Source of the DNA: Spirochaetota bacterium
GTDB taxonomy: Bacteria > Spirochaetota > Spirochaetia > Treponematales > Treponemataceae
Reading direction: 5' to 3'
Assembly (NCBI GenBank): GCA_023398165.1
Contig: JAEWSQ010000005.1
Location: 1-64,000, forward strand
DNA: 64,000 nt
The notes under the pieces were generated by a model. That model had not been told where the DNA came from and did no database searches. It saw only the letters and a list, made by a program, of their open reading frames with translations. The position numbers and the translations under genes were made by a program. This document shows positions 17,177 to 26,099 of this stretch, one piece after another; positions within the stretch are counted from its first letter, which is position 1; every line of letters begins with the position of its first letter.

Positions 17177-19038
17177 ATGAGTTTTATTCAAAAAAGCGTT
17201 TTGCTGTTTTCATTATTATACTGTCTCTATTACTCTTATACATACTCTTTTCTTACGGGAAACTTGCGTTCATTCCCCAGACTGCCCGGACTGAACAGTA
17301 CAAAGAAATACTGAGGGGCAGCATACTGGATAGAAACGGGAAAACACTCGCAGTCAAGGCAAATTTTTATCATCTGGCGGCAACGCCTTCAGCTGTTCAG
17401 GACATTGAAAAAACAGCCGGGGTTCTTGCACAATGCATCGGGAAAAGCGAAGAGGAAATAACCGACATTCTTACGAATGCCTCATCCGACTTTGTATATA
17501 TCAAGAAGAAAATTGAACAGGATGAGTACGAGATTGTTTCAAATGCTATTACAGCGAATAAACTCACAGGACTCCGTCTGGATAAAATTCAGGGAAGAAT
17601 TTATCCTGAAAATTCACTGGCTTCGCAGGTTATCGGTTTTGCAGGAGATGACGGCACAGGATTGTCAGGCATTGAGTATTCTATGCAGAGTGTTTTAAGT
17701 CCCCCGTATGATCCTCTGTCTTCAGAGACGCAAGGGCAGGATGTGTACCTGACAATCGATGCAAACCTGCAGTATAAACTCGAACAAATAGCCCGCGCCA
17801 CCATGGAGGAAACACAGGCTGAAAGCATCATGCTCATTGCAGCACACGCTAAAAAAGGTGAAATTCTTTCATATGTAAGCCTTCCGTCGGCGAATTTAAA
17901 TACCTATTCGTCAGCCGCAGAAAATGAAAAGAGAGACTTGCCTGCAACATTTGCGTATGAGCCGGGTTCGGTGTTTAAAATATTTTCAGTAGCTTCTTTT
18001 ATTGAAACAGGAGCCATTACTCAATCGGACAGCTTCTTTTGCGACGGCAGACATGAAATACGGGCCGGCAACGGGGAAAAAGCAGTAATAACCTGCCTTG
18101 ATCATCATGGATGGGTTACTGCACGCGAAGCCTTGCAGTATTCCTGCAACGATGCACTTGCCCAGATGAGCGACAGACTTGAAACAAATGCATTCTTATC
18201 TATGATTAAGGCGTTCGGATTTTCATCAAAAACAGGGGTTGAACTCCCCTATGAAACGGCCGGATATGTAAGAAGTCCCGGCGACAAATTCTGGTCGCTG
18301 AGGTCGAAACCGACAATCTCTATCGGTCAGGAAATCAGCGTCTCGGCACTTCAGATGGTTCAGGCCGCGACAGCTCTTACCAATAAGGGTATTCCCCTGA
18401 AACTTTCATTCATTCTGCAGACCGCCTCAAGCGACGGAACATTGACGTATCAGCATACACCGGAGTATAAGGAACAGATTCTTTCTGAATCTACTGCGGA
18501 ATATCTCTTAAGTTGTATGCAGACGACTGCCCAGTCCGGAACAGGAAGCCGTGCAGCGCTGGGAGATGTTTCCATCGGTGTTAAAACAGGTACAGCCCAA
18601 ATGAGCGATACGGTAAAAGGCGGTTATAGCGATACAGACTTTTTATCAAACTGTGTTGCAGTCTTTCCCATCGAAGATCCTCAAATTATTTTATATATTG
18701 TAATCATAAAAGCACGCGGAGAGACGTATGCCGGCCGTATTGTTGCCCCGGTTATTGCAGATGCGGCAGATGTCATTATAGACCACCTCGGTCTAGCCCG
18801 TGCAGGGGCTTCATCTATAGCGCACACCGGTAAGATAGCCATTACCCGGGGAAGTACGCCGGTCATAGGAAAAACAATCCCGGATTTTACCGGTACGCCC
18901 AAACGTCTACTTATTCCTCTTCTTGACCGCACAGATTTACGGATCATTATTAACGGTGAGGGCTGGGTATACGCTCAGAAACCGGAAAGCGGTACACCGG
19001 TGACGGAGAATCAGCTCATTGAACTCTATCTTAAATAG
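17167..19038 (+). CDS. Class B penicillin-binding protein (transpeptidase, FtsI/PBP2-like) with PASTA-like tail
   Basis: A 623-residue monofunctional transpeptidase that cross-links peptidoglycan. One transmembrane helix is near residues 12-32, followed by the PBP dimerisation domain with RGSILDRNGKTLAVK. The transpeptidase domain has EPGSVFKIFS (SxxK), YSCND (SxN) and VKTGTAQMSD (KTG). The last approximately 60 residues (VIGKTIPDFTGTPKRLLIPLL) resemble a PASTA domain. FtsI-type division or PBP2-type elongation role cannot be separated without genome context. The gene overlaps lepB upstream and the DUF115 gene downstream. Confidence 0.9.
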   Translation: MQVNEFYSKKRFAVFIIILSLLLLYILFSYGKLAFIPQTARTEQYKEILRGSILDRNGKTLAVKANFYHLAATPSAVQDIEKTAGVLAQCIGKSEEEITDILTNASSDFVYIKKKIEQDEYEIVSNAITANKLTGLRLDKIQGRIYPENSLASQVIGFAGDDGTGLSGIEYSMQSVLSPPYDPLSSETQGQDVYLTIDANLQYKLEQIARATMEETQAESIMLIAAHAKKGEILSYVSLPSANLNTYSSAAENEKRDLPATFAYEPGSVFKIFSVASFIETGAITQSDSFFCDGRHEIRAGNGEKAVITCLDHHGWVTAREALQYSCNDALAQMSDRLETNAFLSMIKAFGFSSKTGVELPYETAGYVRSPGDKFWSLRSKPTISIGQEISVSALQMVQAATALTNKGIPLKLSFILQTASSDGTLTYQHTPEYKEQILSESTAEYLLSCMQTTAQSGTGSRAALGDVSIGVKTGTAQMSDTVKGGYSDTDFLSNCVAVFPIEDPQIILYIVIIKARGETYAGRIVAPVIADAADVIIDHLGLARAGASSIAHTGKIAITRGSTPVIGKTIPDFTGTPKRLLIPLLDRTDLRIIINGEGWVYAQKPESGTPVTENQLIELYLK

Positions 19039-20854
19039 GAATATTATCCTCTTTCAAAAAAGACTTCCTCTCCTTTATCAAGCCTATGAAGCTGAAATTG
19101 AACGCATTCTCAAACTGGAAAAGCCTTTTGAGCTTGAACAGTGTTCTGTGAGCCTGTCTCATTCGGGACATCCTACTGCACAGGAAAACGGCATGATGCT
19201 TCATTCTTCGTATAATCCTGAGACGGAAGCGGCAAAACTAAGGGAAATTCCCGGGTTGAAGGAAAAAGAGGCTTTTGTCTTTCTTGCATTCGGTCTCGGC
19301 TACGGTCCTATTTCTCTTGCAAAGCTGTTTCCCGGAAAAACACTCATTCTTATTGAGCCTGATATGAACCGCGTCCTGTGGAGCATGCAGTTTCTCGATT
19401 TTTCTCCTGTTTTTACCCGCTCCGCATTAATCTGTCTATTCGGAGCTGCGCACAATGAATGCATCGGTGTTTTGGAAAGAATAGGAATTCAAAATTGTTT
19501 TATTCTTACACGGACCCAGCATACTATGCATGAGCAAAACTATTTTACAGGATTGCTGGAACTGATTGAGAGAAATAAGCAGAAAAAAGAAATTAATGAC
19601 AACACCCTCGAAAAATTCGGGAGGTTATGGCTCAAAAACAGCGTTGCCAATGCACTTCTTCTCGACGGTCTGGATACTATTCAGGAAGTGAAAGATATTT
19701 TTCCTTCTTCACGCTCATTTATACTTGCCGCAGGTCCTACGCTGGAGGAAGTGCTGCCGTTTCTTAAAGAGATAAAGAAAAAAGCCGTACTCATCTGTGT
19801 TGATACGGCACTGCGTTCCTGTCTCAGTGCCGGAGTTGAACCGGATTTCATCATTTTAGTTGATCCCCAGTATTGGAACGCCCGCCATATTGACGGGCTT
19901 AGCGCTTTAAACAGTATTCTCATAACCGAAATAGCGGCATACCCTTCAGTATTCCGCTTTCCCTGCCGCCGCATTCTTCTGTGCTCCTCTTTATATCCAT
20001 TCGGGCAATATATTGAAAAACACAAAGGAGTTTTCGGCAATCTTGCGGCAGGGGGATCAGTAGCGACTACTGCGTGGGACTTTGCACAGTGGATAGGATC
20101 AAATGAAATTTATTTTGCAGGTCTCGATCTTTCCTACCCTGATAAAAAAACTCATGTGAAGGGAAGCACGTTTGAGGAGAAGGCGGTTAGGACAGCCCGG
20201 CGGATCAGTACGGCAGAGACTGCGAGTGCTCATGCTCTTTTTTCAGCACCCGCCTTATACGAGCGTAATTATGAAGGAAATATAGTACAGACCGATTCCC
20301 GGATGAAGCTTTATGCATGGTGGTTTGAAAGCAGGTGTTCTTCTTCATCTATACAAACATTTACTGTGACAAAAAAAAGTTTAGTCATTCCGGGTATCTT
20401 ATATACTCCATTAACTGAATTTCTCCTTCTGGAAGACATCAAGCCTGTTACTGTGAAACTTCCGGCACCGCCAACAAAATCCTCTATACGTCTCATTATT
20501 GAAAATCTTCAAATGGCCGTTGCAGAAGCAGCGCTGCAGATTCACCGCGGTATTACCCTGTGTTCCCAGGCTCCGAAACTGCTGTATGATACTGATAAAC
20601 AGGAAAAGCTTTTAACAGAGCTTCAGGAAATCGATGCATATATCAGTTCATCAGAAATTAAAAACACCATCTCCCTCGTGTTTCCGGGTAAACGCCGGCT
20701 TTCCGAAATTCTTGAACAAAACGGTCTTGGGGAAAACAGCGAAGTAACATTCTTAACTTCAGTACAGCATTCAAAAGTATTATACAGCGAGCTGCTCAAC
20801 GGGCTGAGGTTTCTTCAAACTCTTTTAAATACCTATTTTTCATGTAAAGAATAA
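19019..20854 (+). CDS. DUF115 (Maf/MptE-like) protein, possible motility accessory or glycan transfer factor
   Basis: A 611-residue cytosolic protein. The central region (about 200-400) matches the DUF115 family: ILAAGPTLEEVLPFLKEIKK, ICVDTALRSCLSAGVEPDFIILVDPQYWN, GGSVATTAWDFAQWIGSNEIYFAGLDLSYP. Motility-accessory factors (Maf) of Campylobacter and Helicobacter, which act with nonulosonic acids in flagellin glycosylation, and the pterin kinase MptE belong here. Translation probably starts at TTG 19019 (GGAG 10 bases upstream), inside the end of the PBP gene. In a spirochaete, modification of periplasmic flagella is the obvious hypothesis, but the neighbours are cell-wall genes. Confidence 0.78.
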   Translation: MNSILNRNIILFQKRLPLLYQAYEAEIERILKLEKPFELEQCSVSLSHSGHPTAQENGMMLHSSYNPETEAAKLREIPGLKEKEAFVFLAFGLGYGPISLAKLFPGKTLILIEPDMNRVLWSMQFLDFSPVFTRSALICLFGAAHNECIGVLERIGIQNCFILTRTQHTMHEQNYFTGLLELIERNKQKKEINDNTLEKFGRLWLKNSVANALLLDGLDTIQEVKDIFPSSRSFILAAGPTLEEVLPFLKEIKKKAVLICVDTALRSCLSAGVEPDFIILVDPQYWNARHIDGLSALNSILITEIAAYPSVFRFPCRRILLCSSLYPFGQYIEKHKGVFGNLAAGGSVATTAWDFAQWIGSNEIYFAGLDLSYPDKKTHVKGSTFEEKAVRTARRISTAETASAHALFSAPALYERNYEGNIVQTDSRMKLYAWWFESRCSSSSIQTFTVTKKSLVIPGILYTPLTEFLLLEDIKPVTVKLPAPPTKSSIRLIIENLQMAVAEAALQIHRGITLCSQAPKLLYDTDKQEKLLTELQEIDAYISSSEIKNTISLVFPGKRRLSEILEQNGLGENSEVTFLTSVQHSKVLYSELLNGLRFLQTLLNTYFSCKE

Positions 20855-20888
20855 TTTTTCTTAAGAAATGACGCTTTATACCGATATG

Positions 20889-20997
20889 TATACTATCACT
20901 GTATATGTGTCCGGCCGGTCACGACATCCAGACGGCCGGGCGTACAGTATGTTTTGAAGCTGAAAGACTGTGAGAGGTTTTTCAGCTTTTTTTTTGC
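20889..20997 (+). ncRNA. Candidate small structured RNA with own -10 box and terminator
   Basis: A TATACT box (20889-20894) would start a transcript near 20901. The transcript would contain a very stable hairpin, CCGGCCGGTC (20911-20920) against GACGGCCGG (20931-20939), nine pairs with one bulged G, and then a Rho-independent terminator (20957-20997). No open reading frame of note is present. The -35 region is weak (AAATGA at 17 bases). The upstream sequence TAAGAAAT...ACCGATAT also resembles a sigma-28 promoter. The element could instead be the tail of the upstream message. Confidence 0.45.
20957..20997 (+). terminator. Rho-independent terminator
   Basis: AAGCTGAAA (20957-20965) pairs with TTTTCAGCTT (20979-20988), followed by a T run. 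It ends either the DUF115 operon transcript or the candidate small RNA. Confidence 0.85.
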
Positions 20998-21010
20998 GAT
21001 ACAATCCTAT

Positions 21011-21038
21011 TTGAAAGTATAGTTTACTGTGTTACAAT
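21011..21038 (+). promoter_or_regulatory. Promoter of the HD-domain gene
   Basis: TTGAAA (21011-21016), 16-base spacer, TACAAT (21033-21038). The -10 box and following bases (GTGTTACAATTAACGTTA) recur nearly unchanged at 36699 ahead of the gene at 36742. Confidence 0.65.
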
Positions 21039-21090
21039 TAACGTTAAGGTCTGCTGTAAATTCTTCCGATACGTATAAAGAGGAGATTCG

Positions 21091-22293
21091 ATGAATTCGT
21101 TCAATGTTGCAGAACTGAAAGAAAATACATACTTTACCTCAGATGTAATACTCGATAAGACTTTTATACTGCTGAATAATGCCATTCCGGTTAATCAGAT
21201 GCTTATAAAGGCTCTTCAGGACTGGGATTTTAAACAGGTATTTTCAGACGGTACAATAAGCAGCGGTGCTGCGAAAATTGAAATACCGGTTGCTCAGAAG
21301 GAAGCTCCTTCCACGGAAACCTTTCAAACATCGGACAGCACCTCAGAATCCGGAGCGGATACTGAAAAAAACAGACTTTCAATGGTTCAGACTGTTTACA
21401 ATGAATACCTCAACTACATAGGAAAAGTGTATACTCGCTTTGCTACACATAAAGAACTGGATCTTGAAGAAATATCCTCCACGGTAAAAGAATTCTGCAT
21501 CTTTGTCAAAGAAAACCGCCGGTATGTTTTACGAATTCAGCCTTCTCTTGAGGCAAGAAATAAAAACTTTTTAATAAGCCATTCCATGCGCTCGACAGTG
21601 CTTGCAATAACCATCGGACTTCAGATGCGTCTTCCTCTTTCAAAACTGATTGAACTGGGAGTTGCCTGTATTCTCCATGAAATCGGAATGATCCGTCTGC
21701 CACCGCAGTTATATATGACAGACCGTCCTCTGTCTCTGAACGAAAAAAACGTGATATTCACCCATCCTGTCATTTCTTACAACATTTTGAAAAGCTACAA
21801 CTTCCCTCTGAGCATCTGCCTCGGAGTTCTTGAACATCACGAAAAAGAAAACAGCAACGGCTACCCCCGTCACCTTCCCGGACCGAAAATATCGACTTAC
21901 GCTAAAATAATATCTGTTGCATGTTCCTTTGAAGCAATTACTGCACCGCGTCATTATAAAGAAGCATCCTCATCCTATGATGCAATGGTCGAGATGCTTA
22001 AAAATAACGGGCATATGTATGACGAGGCAGTTATTAAATCTCTTTTGTTAAGCTTATCTCTGTATCCGATCGGGGTGTATGTGTTCCTTTCAAACGGAAA
22101 GGCGGCACAGGTTACCGATGTCAATCCGGAAAGCCCGCAGAATCCTGTTGTACAGCTTCTCAATGAAATTGAAGAAAACGGGGAACCGAAAACGATTCAG
22201 ACATCAAATAACGGCATAAGAATTATCAGGGTGCTCACAAAACAGGAAGCCACCGATATGGCAAATAAAACGAATCCCGAAATTCCTGTATAA
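21091..22293 (+). CDS. HD-domain protein related to HD-GYP c-di-GMP phosphodiesterases
   Basis: A 400-residue protein. The N-terminal 115 residues form an acidic domain ending in a low-complexity linker. Residues about 165-330 follow the HD-GYP layout: ISHSMRSTVLA, LHEIGMIRLP, THPVISYNIL, LEHHEKENSNGYP. The signature His-Asp pair reads His196-Glu197, and the GYP segment is kept. HD-GYP enzymes hydrolyse cyclic-di-GMP; the D-to-E change may alter or abolish activity. AGGAG precedes the ATG. Two PilZ proteins elsewhere in the window make a c-di-GMP role reasonable. Confidence 0.75.
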   Translation: MNSFNVAELKENTYFTSDVILDKTFILLNNAIPVNQMLIKALQDWDFKQVFSDGTISSGAAKIEIPVAQKEAPSTETFQTSDSTSESGADTEKNRLSMVQTVYNEYLNYIGKVYTRFATHKELDLEEISSTVKEFCIFVKENRRYVLRIQPSLEARNKNFLISHSMRSTVLAITIGLQMRLPLSKLIELGVACILHEIGMIRLPPQLYMTDRPLSLNEKNVIFTHPVISYNILKSYNFPLSICLGVLEHHEKENSNGYPRHLPGPKISTYAKIISVACSFEAITAPRHYKEASSSYDAMVEMLKNNGHMYDEAVIKSLLLSLSLYPIGVYVFLSNGKAAQVTDVNPESPQNPVVQLLNEIEENGEPKTIQTSNNGIRIIRVLTKQEATDMANKTNPEIPV

Positions 22294-22297
22294 TACT

Positions 22298-23056
22298 CTA
22301 TAATCCTGAAAGAAGTGCTTTTTCCTTCTCAATTTCCGACAAAAACTGTTCGTTTATAAGAGGCGGTCTCGACTCAAAATAGAGAACCTGCTGCAGTTCC
22401 TCATCAGTGGAAAAGCCCCAGACGGGAACAACCGGGTCAAATTGGCGTAAAAAACCGAAGGCGAGCGGTATATTCTTTATTTTTCCGCCGGATAAGGGTT
22501 TATATGCAATAAACCCTATTTCCTTTGACTCGCACCATTTCACAAAATCTTTTTCTTCCTCTGTGGAAAGATAGTTAAACGGATACCGGACAGTATTGAA
22601 TAATCCCGTCTCGCAGGCTTCCTGAACCAGCAATAAAGATTCTGAGGAAAAACTAATGTGATGAATTTTTCCGTGTGATTTTAAACTCTGCAGCGTTTCA
22701 TAAATTCCATCCTCCTGCTTGGGAAACGGAACAAAAGGAATATTATGCAGATGGAGAATATCAATATAATCTGTTTGAAAATCCAGGAGAAACTGCTCAA
22801 CATCCTGAATTATCCCGCCTGCAGTCACGCTGGTTGTCTGAGCTCCCAGAATAATAGAATTACGTATATCATAAAACGCATACCGTACAGGGTTACCAGG
22901 ACTGGAAGAGGCAATATCAAAAAAATTTATACCCGATTCATATCCTGCCTTAACTAAAGCAGTGGCTGCTTCCACGGAAAGTTTTTCAACACCGCCTGTT
23001 CCAAAAGAGGTTCGACTTACCATTACGTTGGTTTTGCCTAAGGCTACATATTCCAT
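22298..23056 (-). CDS. Aldo/keto reductase family oxidoreductase
   Basis: A 252-residue member of the aldo/keto reductase TIM-barrel family: LGKTNVMVSRTSFGTGGVE at the start, SGINFFDIASSS (the usual catalytic Tyr position after the Asp is not evident), DIRNSIILGAQT in the lysine strand position, and DYIDILHLHNI. The conserved catalytic Tyr and Lys are not clearly present, so enzymatic activity is uncertain. I start at 23056 because the longer reading frame would run back through the glyQS terminator. The gene ends four bases from the end of the convergent HD gene, with no terminator between them. Confidence 0.78.
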   Translation of the reverse strand: MEYVALGKTNVMVSRTSFGTGGVEKLSVEAATALVKAGYESGINFFDIASSSPGNPVRYAFYDIRNSIILGAQTTSVTAGGIIQDVEQFLLDFQTDYIDILHLHNIPFVPFPKQEDGIYETLQSLKSHGKIHHISFSSESLLLVQEACETGLFNTVRYPFNYLSTEEEKDFVKWCESKEIGFIAYKPLSGGKIKNIPLAFGFLRQFDPVVPVWGFSTDEELQQVLYFESRPPLINEQFLSEIEKEKALLSGL

Positions 23057-23069
23057 TTCTGCCCCCAAT

Positions 23070-23109
23070 AAAAAAAAACGAGGCTGCCGGCATATGTTTT
23101 GCGGCAGCC
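23070..23109 (-). terminator. Rho-independent terminator of glyQS
   Basis: On the minus strand GGCTGCCG (23102-23109) pairs with CGGCAGCC (23082-23089), followed by CG and eight Ts. Confidence 0.9.
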
Positions 23110-23116
23110 CCATTCT

Positions 23117-24463
23117 TTACGGACGTGTATAATTTTTGATTTCCTTGTGAATACGGCTTACGAGTTCGCTTCGTGCTACCCGAACCTGTTCCATGGAATC
23201 GCGGAAACGCAGCGTCACAGTGTTGTCGTTTTTAGAATCGTAATCTACCGTAACACAGAACGGCGTTCCAACCTCATCCTGACGGCGGTAGCGCTTGCCG
23301 ATTGCACCGCTTTGATCATAATCAGTCATAAACTCTTCTTTCAGTTCATCCTGAATTTCTTTTGCCATTTCAGCAAGACCGTCTTTTTTCATAAGAGGCA
23401 GAACAGCGACGGTAACAGGAGCAATTTTCGGATGCATATGAAGAACAGTTCTGTAATCATCCTCATTTCCCTTGTCCGCAACTTTTTCTTCTTCATAAGA
23501 ATCGCACAGGAACATTAACAGATTTCTGGTAAGACCTGCAGATGTTTCAATAATGTAGGGAATATATTTTTCGTTGCCGTTGTCCTGGTCAATGTACTGA
23601 AGATCTTTTCCAGAGTACTCGGTATGTTTTGTAAGGTCAAAATTTGTTCTGTTATGAATGCCTTCAAGTTCCTGAAATCCCATGGGAAATTCATATTCAA
23701 TATCATATGCATCTTTTGCATAATGAGCTAATTTATCGTGGTGATGCCACTGGAGCTTATTCATGCGGATGCCGTATTTTTTGTAAAATGACCAGCGTTC
23801 ATTGCGCCAGTACTCAAAAAATTTATCGTCCTCTCCGGGTTTTACGAAAAACTGCATTTCCATCTGCTCAAATTCGCAGGTACGGAAGATGAAGTTTTTA
23901 GTAACAATCTCATTGCGGAATGCTTTTCCAACCTGAGCAATACCGAACGGTATTTTCATTCTGTTTGACTGGATAATATTTTTATAGTTAACATAAATAC
24001 CCTGGGCTGTTTCAGGACGCAGGTATACTATGCTTGCAGTATCCTCGGCAGCTCCGATATGTGTTTTAAACATAAGGTTGAAAGCTCTCGGCTCGGTCAG
24101 CTCGCCGCCGCAGGAGGGACATTTTTTTGCTGCAAGCGCATCCTGATCCATGTTGTCCGCCCGGTAGCGCATCTTGCACTGTTTGCAGTCAACGAGAGGG
24201 TCAGAAAAGTTAGCAACGTGTCCTGAGGCTTCCCATACCCGGGGATGCATCAAAATTGCGGCATCAAGACCTACAATGTTGTCGTGAAGCTGTGTCATTT
24301 CCTTCCACCAGGCTTTCTGTATATTGTTCTTCAAGGCAATGCCGAGGGGACCGTAATCCCATGCGCCTGCCTGTCCGCCGTAAATTTCGCTTGATTGAAA
24401 TACAAATCCCCTTCTCTTACATAAACTTACAATTTTTTCCATCGTTATATCGCGATCGCTCAT
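23117..24463 (-). CDS. glyQS: Glycyl-tRNA synthetase (alpha2, single-chain type)
   Basis: A 448-residue class IIa synthetase charging tRNA-Gly. It is the homodimeric form rather than the alpha2beta2 type. Motif 1 region: YGPLGIALKNNIQKAWW; a zinc-binding stretch CKQC and CPSCGG; motif 2 region: FRNEIVTKNFIFRTCEFEQME; the anticodon domain follows from about residue 345 (IAPVTVAVLPLM). I start at 24463 (MSDRDITMEKIVSLCKRRGF) with GGAG 12 bases upstream; the longer reading frame is not homologous. Downstream of gltX with an 80-base gap. Confidence 0.95.
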   Translation of the reverse strand: MSDRDITMEKIVSLCKRRGFVFQSSEIYGGQAGAWDYGPLGIALKNNIQKAWWKEMTQLHDNIVGLDAAILMHPRVWEASGHVANFSDPLVDCKQCKMRYRADNMDQDALAAKKCPSCGGELTEPRAFNLMFKTHIGAAEDTASIVYLRPETAQGIYVNYKNIIQSNRMKIPFGIAQVGKAFRNEIVTKNFIFRTCEFEQMEMQFFVKPGEDDKFFEYWRNERWSFYKKYGIRMNKLQWHHHDKLAHYAKDAYDIEYEFPMGFQELEGIHNRTNFDLTKHTEYSGKDLQYIDQDNGNEKYIPYIIETSAGLTRNLLMFLCDSYEEEKVADKGNEDDYRTVLHMHPKIAPVTVAVLPLMKKDGLAEMAKEIQDELKEEFMTDYDQSGAIGKRYRRQDEVGTPFCVTVDYDSKNDNTVTLRFRDSMEQVRVARSELVSRIHKEIKNYTRP

Positions 24464-24542
24464 CGAATTGCTCCTTACGGCCCTTCTGGAATGAGGGCAC
24501 TTCCGCAGATTATAGCATACAAAACAAACGTATGTACAGTTA

Positions 24543-26099
24543 CTAGAATAATTCCAATGCTTTTTCAACTCTCTCAAGCGCTTTATCTATACCGAGAGCC
24601 AAAATCGAACCCATAAGAGGCGGGCTGACCTTTGAACCGGTTACAGCCATACGTATGGGCATCATAAAGTCTCCGAGTTTTATTCCGAGTTTTTCTGCAC
24701 AGGATTTTGCAAGATTTTCCTGCGCCTCATGGTCTAGGCCGGGAAGAGAAGAAATAAATTCTCTTGAAGTTTCCAAAACTTCCCTTGTCTTTGCATCATC
24801 AAGTTTTTTCGGAATAATATCGGCTTGTGTCAGAGTGCACATGGGTTTAAAAATAAAGGCAATTTTGTCTGAGGCATCAGGAAGATACTGAAGCCTTTCT
24901 TTGATCAAGGGCATAAGACTTAAAAGTTTCTCCCGGATTTCTTTATCGCTCAAATTCCCGCTTGAAAGAGTACCGTCAGTATTCATTGAAATCCCTGAAT
25001 ACTCCGGGCCGCAGTGGGGGGAAGGAAATTCATCAGAAACATTCACAGGCAGAAGAGCATCGCCCGTGCCGGTAATATAGGGAAGGATTGAATCAAGAAG
25101 TTTTTCATCGCTCATCAGCCTGATATACTGCCCGTTGAACCATTCAAGTTTTTTGTAGTCAAATACAGCACCTGCTTTATTGAGGTGCTCTATTTTAAAT
25201 AGTTTTTCAAGATCCGCAAGGGGGAAAATATCCCTGCCCTCTTCATATGAACAACCGAGCATTGCAACGTAATTAACAAGCGCTTGCGGGACATAGCCTC
25301 TGGCTCTGAATTCGTTAACACTCGTGGCTCCGTGGCGCTTTGAAAGCTTTTGACCATCCTTGCCGTTTACCATCGGAAGATGGCAGAACTGAGGACTCTG
25401 CCAGCCGAACGCCTCATACAAAATTACATGGAGAGGAGTTGACGGTATCCATTCCTGTGCTCTCATTACATGGGTTATTTTCATATAATGATCATCTATA
25501 ATATTTGCCAGGTGGTATGTCGGGAATCCGTCAGTTTTTAGAAGAACAGGGTCAGGGGAAATATCCTCATTTTTCCATTCAATGTCGCCTAAAAGCGCAT
25601 CATTAAAACGGGTAATACCCTCAAGCGGAATTTTAAGGCGGATAACATAGGGTTTTCCGTCTGCAAGGTTTTTATTGATTTCATCTGTACTCAGATTTCT
25701 GCAGTGCCGGTCGTACCCCAGCGCTCCCTTTTCCTGAGCCTGAATCGTCCGCAAGTCTGAGAGCCTCTGTTCACCGCAAAAGCAGTAATACGCCTGACCT
25801 TTTTCAACCAATTCATGAGCATGTTTTTTGTACAGATCAAAGCGTTCAGACTGCACATACGGCCCGTACGGTCCGCCCTTTGAACCGCCCTCATCCCACT
25901 CAATACCGAGCCATTCAAGAGTATCATATAAATTTTTTACAAATTCTTCTCCGTAACGGGTTCTATCGGTATCCTCCAGGCGGAGAATAAATTTGCCTCC
26001 CATCGAGCGGGCAAATAAATAGTTGAATAAAGCGGTGCGGACACCGCCGATGTGCTGCATTCCTGTCGGGGAAGGAGCATAACGAACACGAACATCCAT
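24543..26099 (-). CDS. gltX: Glutamyl-tRNA synthetase
   Basis: A 518-residue class Ib synthetase charging tRNA-Glu. The nucleotide-binding HIGH motif is PSPTGMQHIGGVRTALFNY and the KMSKS motif is DGQKLSKRHGA. The alpha-helical C-terminal anticodon domain carries an insertion of about 50 residues around 345-395 (a low-complexity SPHCGPEYSGISMNTDGTLSS segment) not seen in the E. coli enzyme. No glutaminyl-tRNA synthetase is visible here; whether gltX also charges tRNA-Gln cannot be judged. AAGG precedes the ATG. Confidence 0.95.
   Translation of the reverse strand: MDVRVRYAPSPTGMQHIGGVRTALFNYLFARSMGGKFILRLEDTDRTRYGEEFVKNLYDTLEWLGIEWDEGGSKGGPYGPYVQSERFDLYKKHAHELVEKGQAYYCFCGEQRLSDLRTIQAQEKGALGYDRHCRNLSTDEINKNLADGKPYVIRLKIPLEGITRFNDALLGDIEWKNEDISPDPVLLKTDGFPTYHLANIIDDHYMKITHVMRAQEWIPSTPLHVILYEAFGWQSPQFCHLPMVNGKDGQKLSKRHGATSVNEFRARGYVPQALVNYVAMLGCSYEEGRDIFPLADLEKLFKIEHLNKAGAVFDYKKLEWFNGQYIRLMSDEKLLDSILPYITGTGDALLPVNVSDEFPSPHCGPEYSGISMNTDGTLSSGNLSDKEIREKLLSLMPLIKERLQYLPDASDKIAFIFKPMCTLTQADIIPKKLDDAKTREVLETSREFISSLPGLDHEAQENLAKSCAEKLGIKLGDFMMPIRMAVTGSKVSPPLMGSILALGIDKALERVEKALELF

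Noticed and set aside
23057..23113. N-terminal extension of the aldo/keto reductase
   Set aside because: It would run through the glyQS terminator hairpin; the internal ATG at 23056 begins the family-typical LGKTNVMVS.
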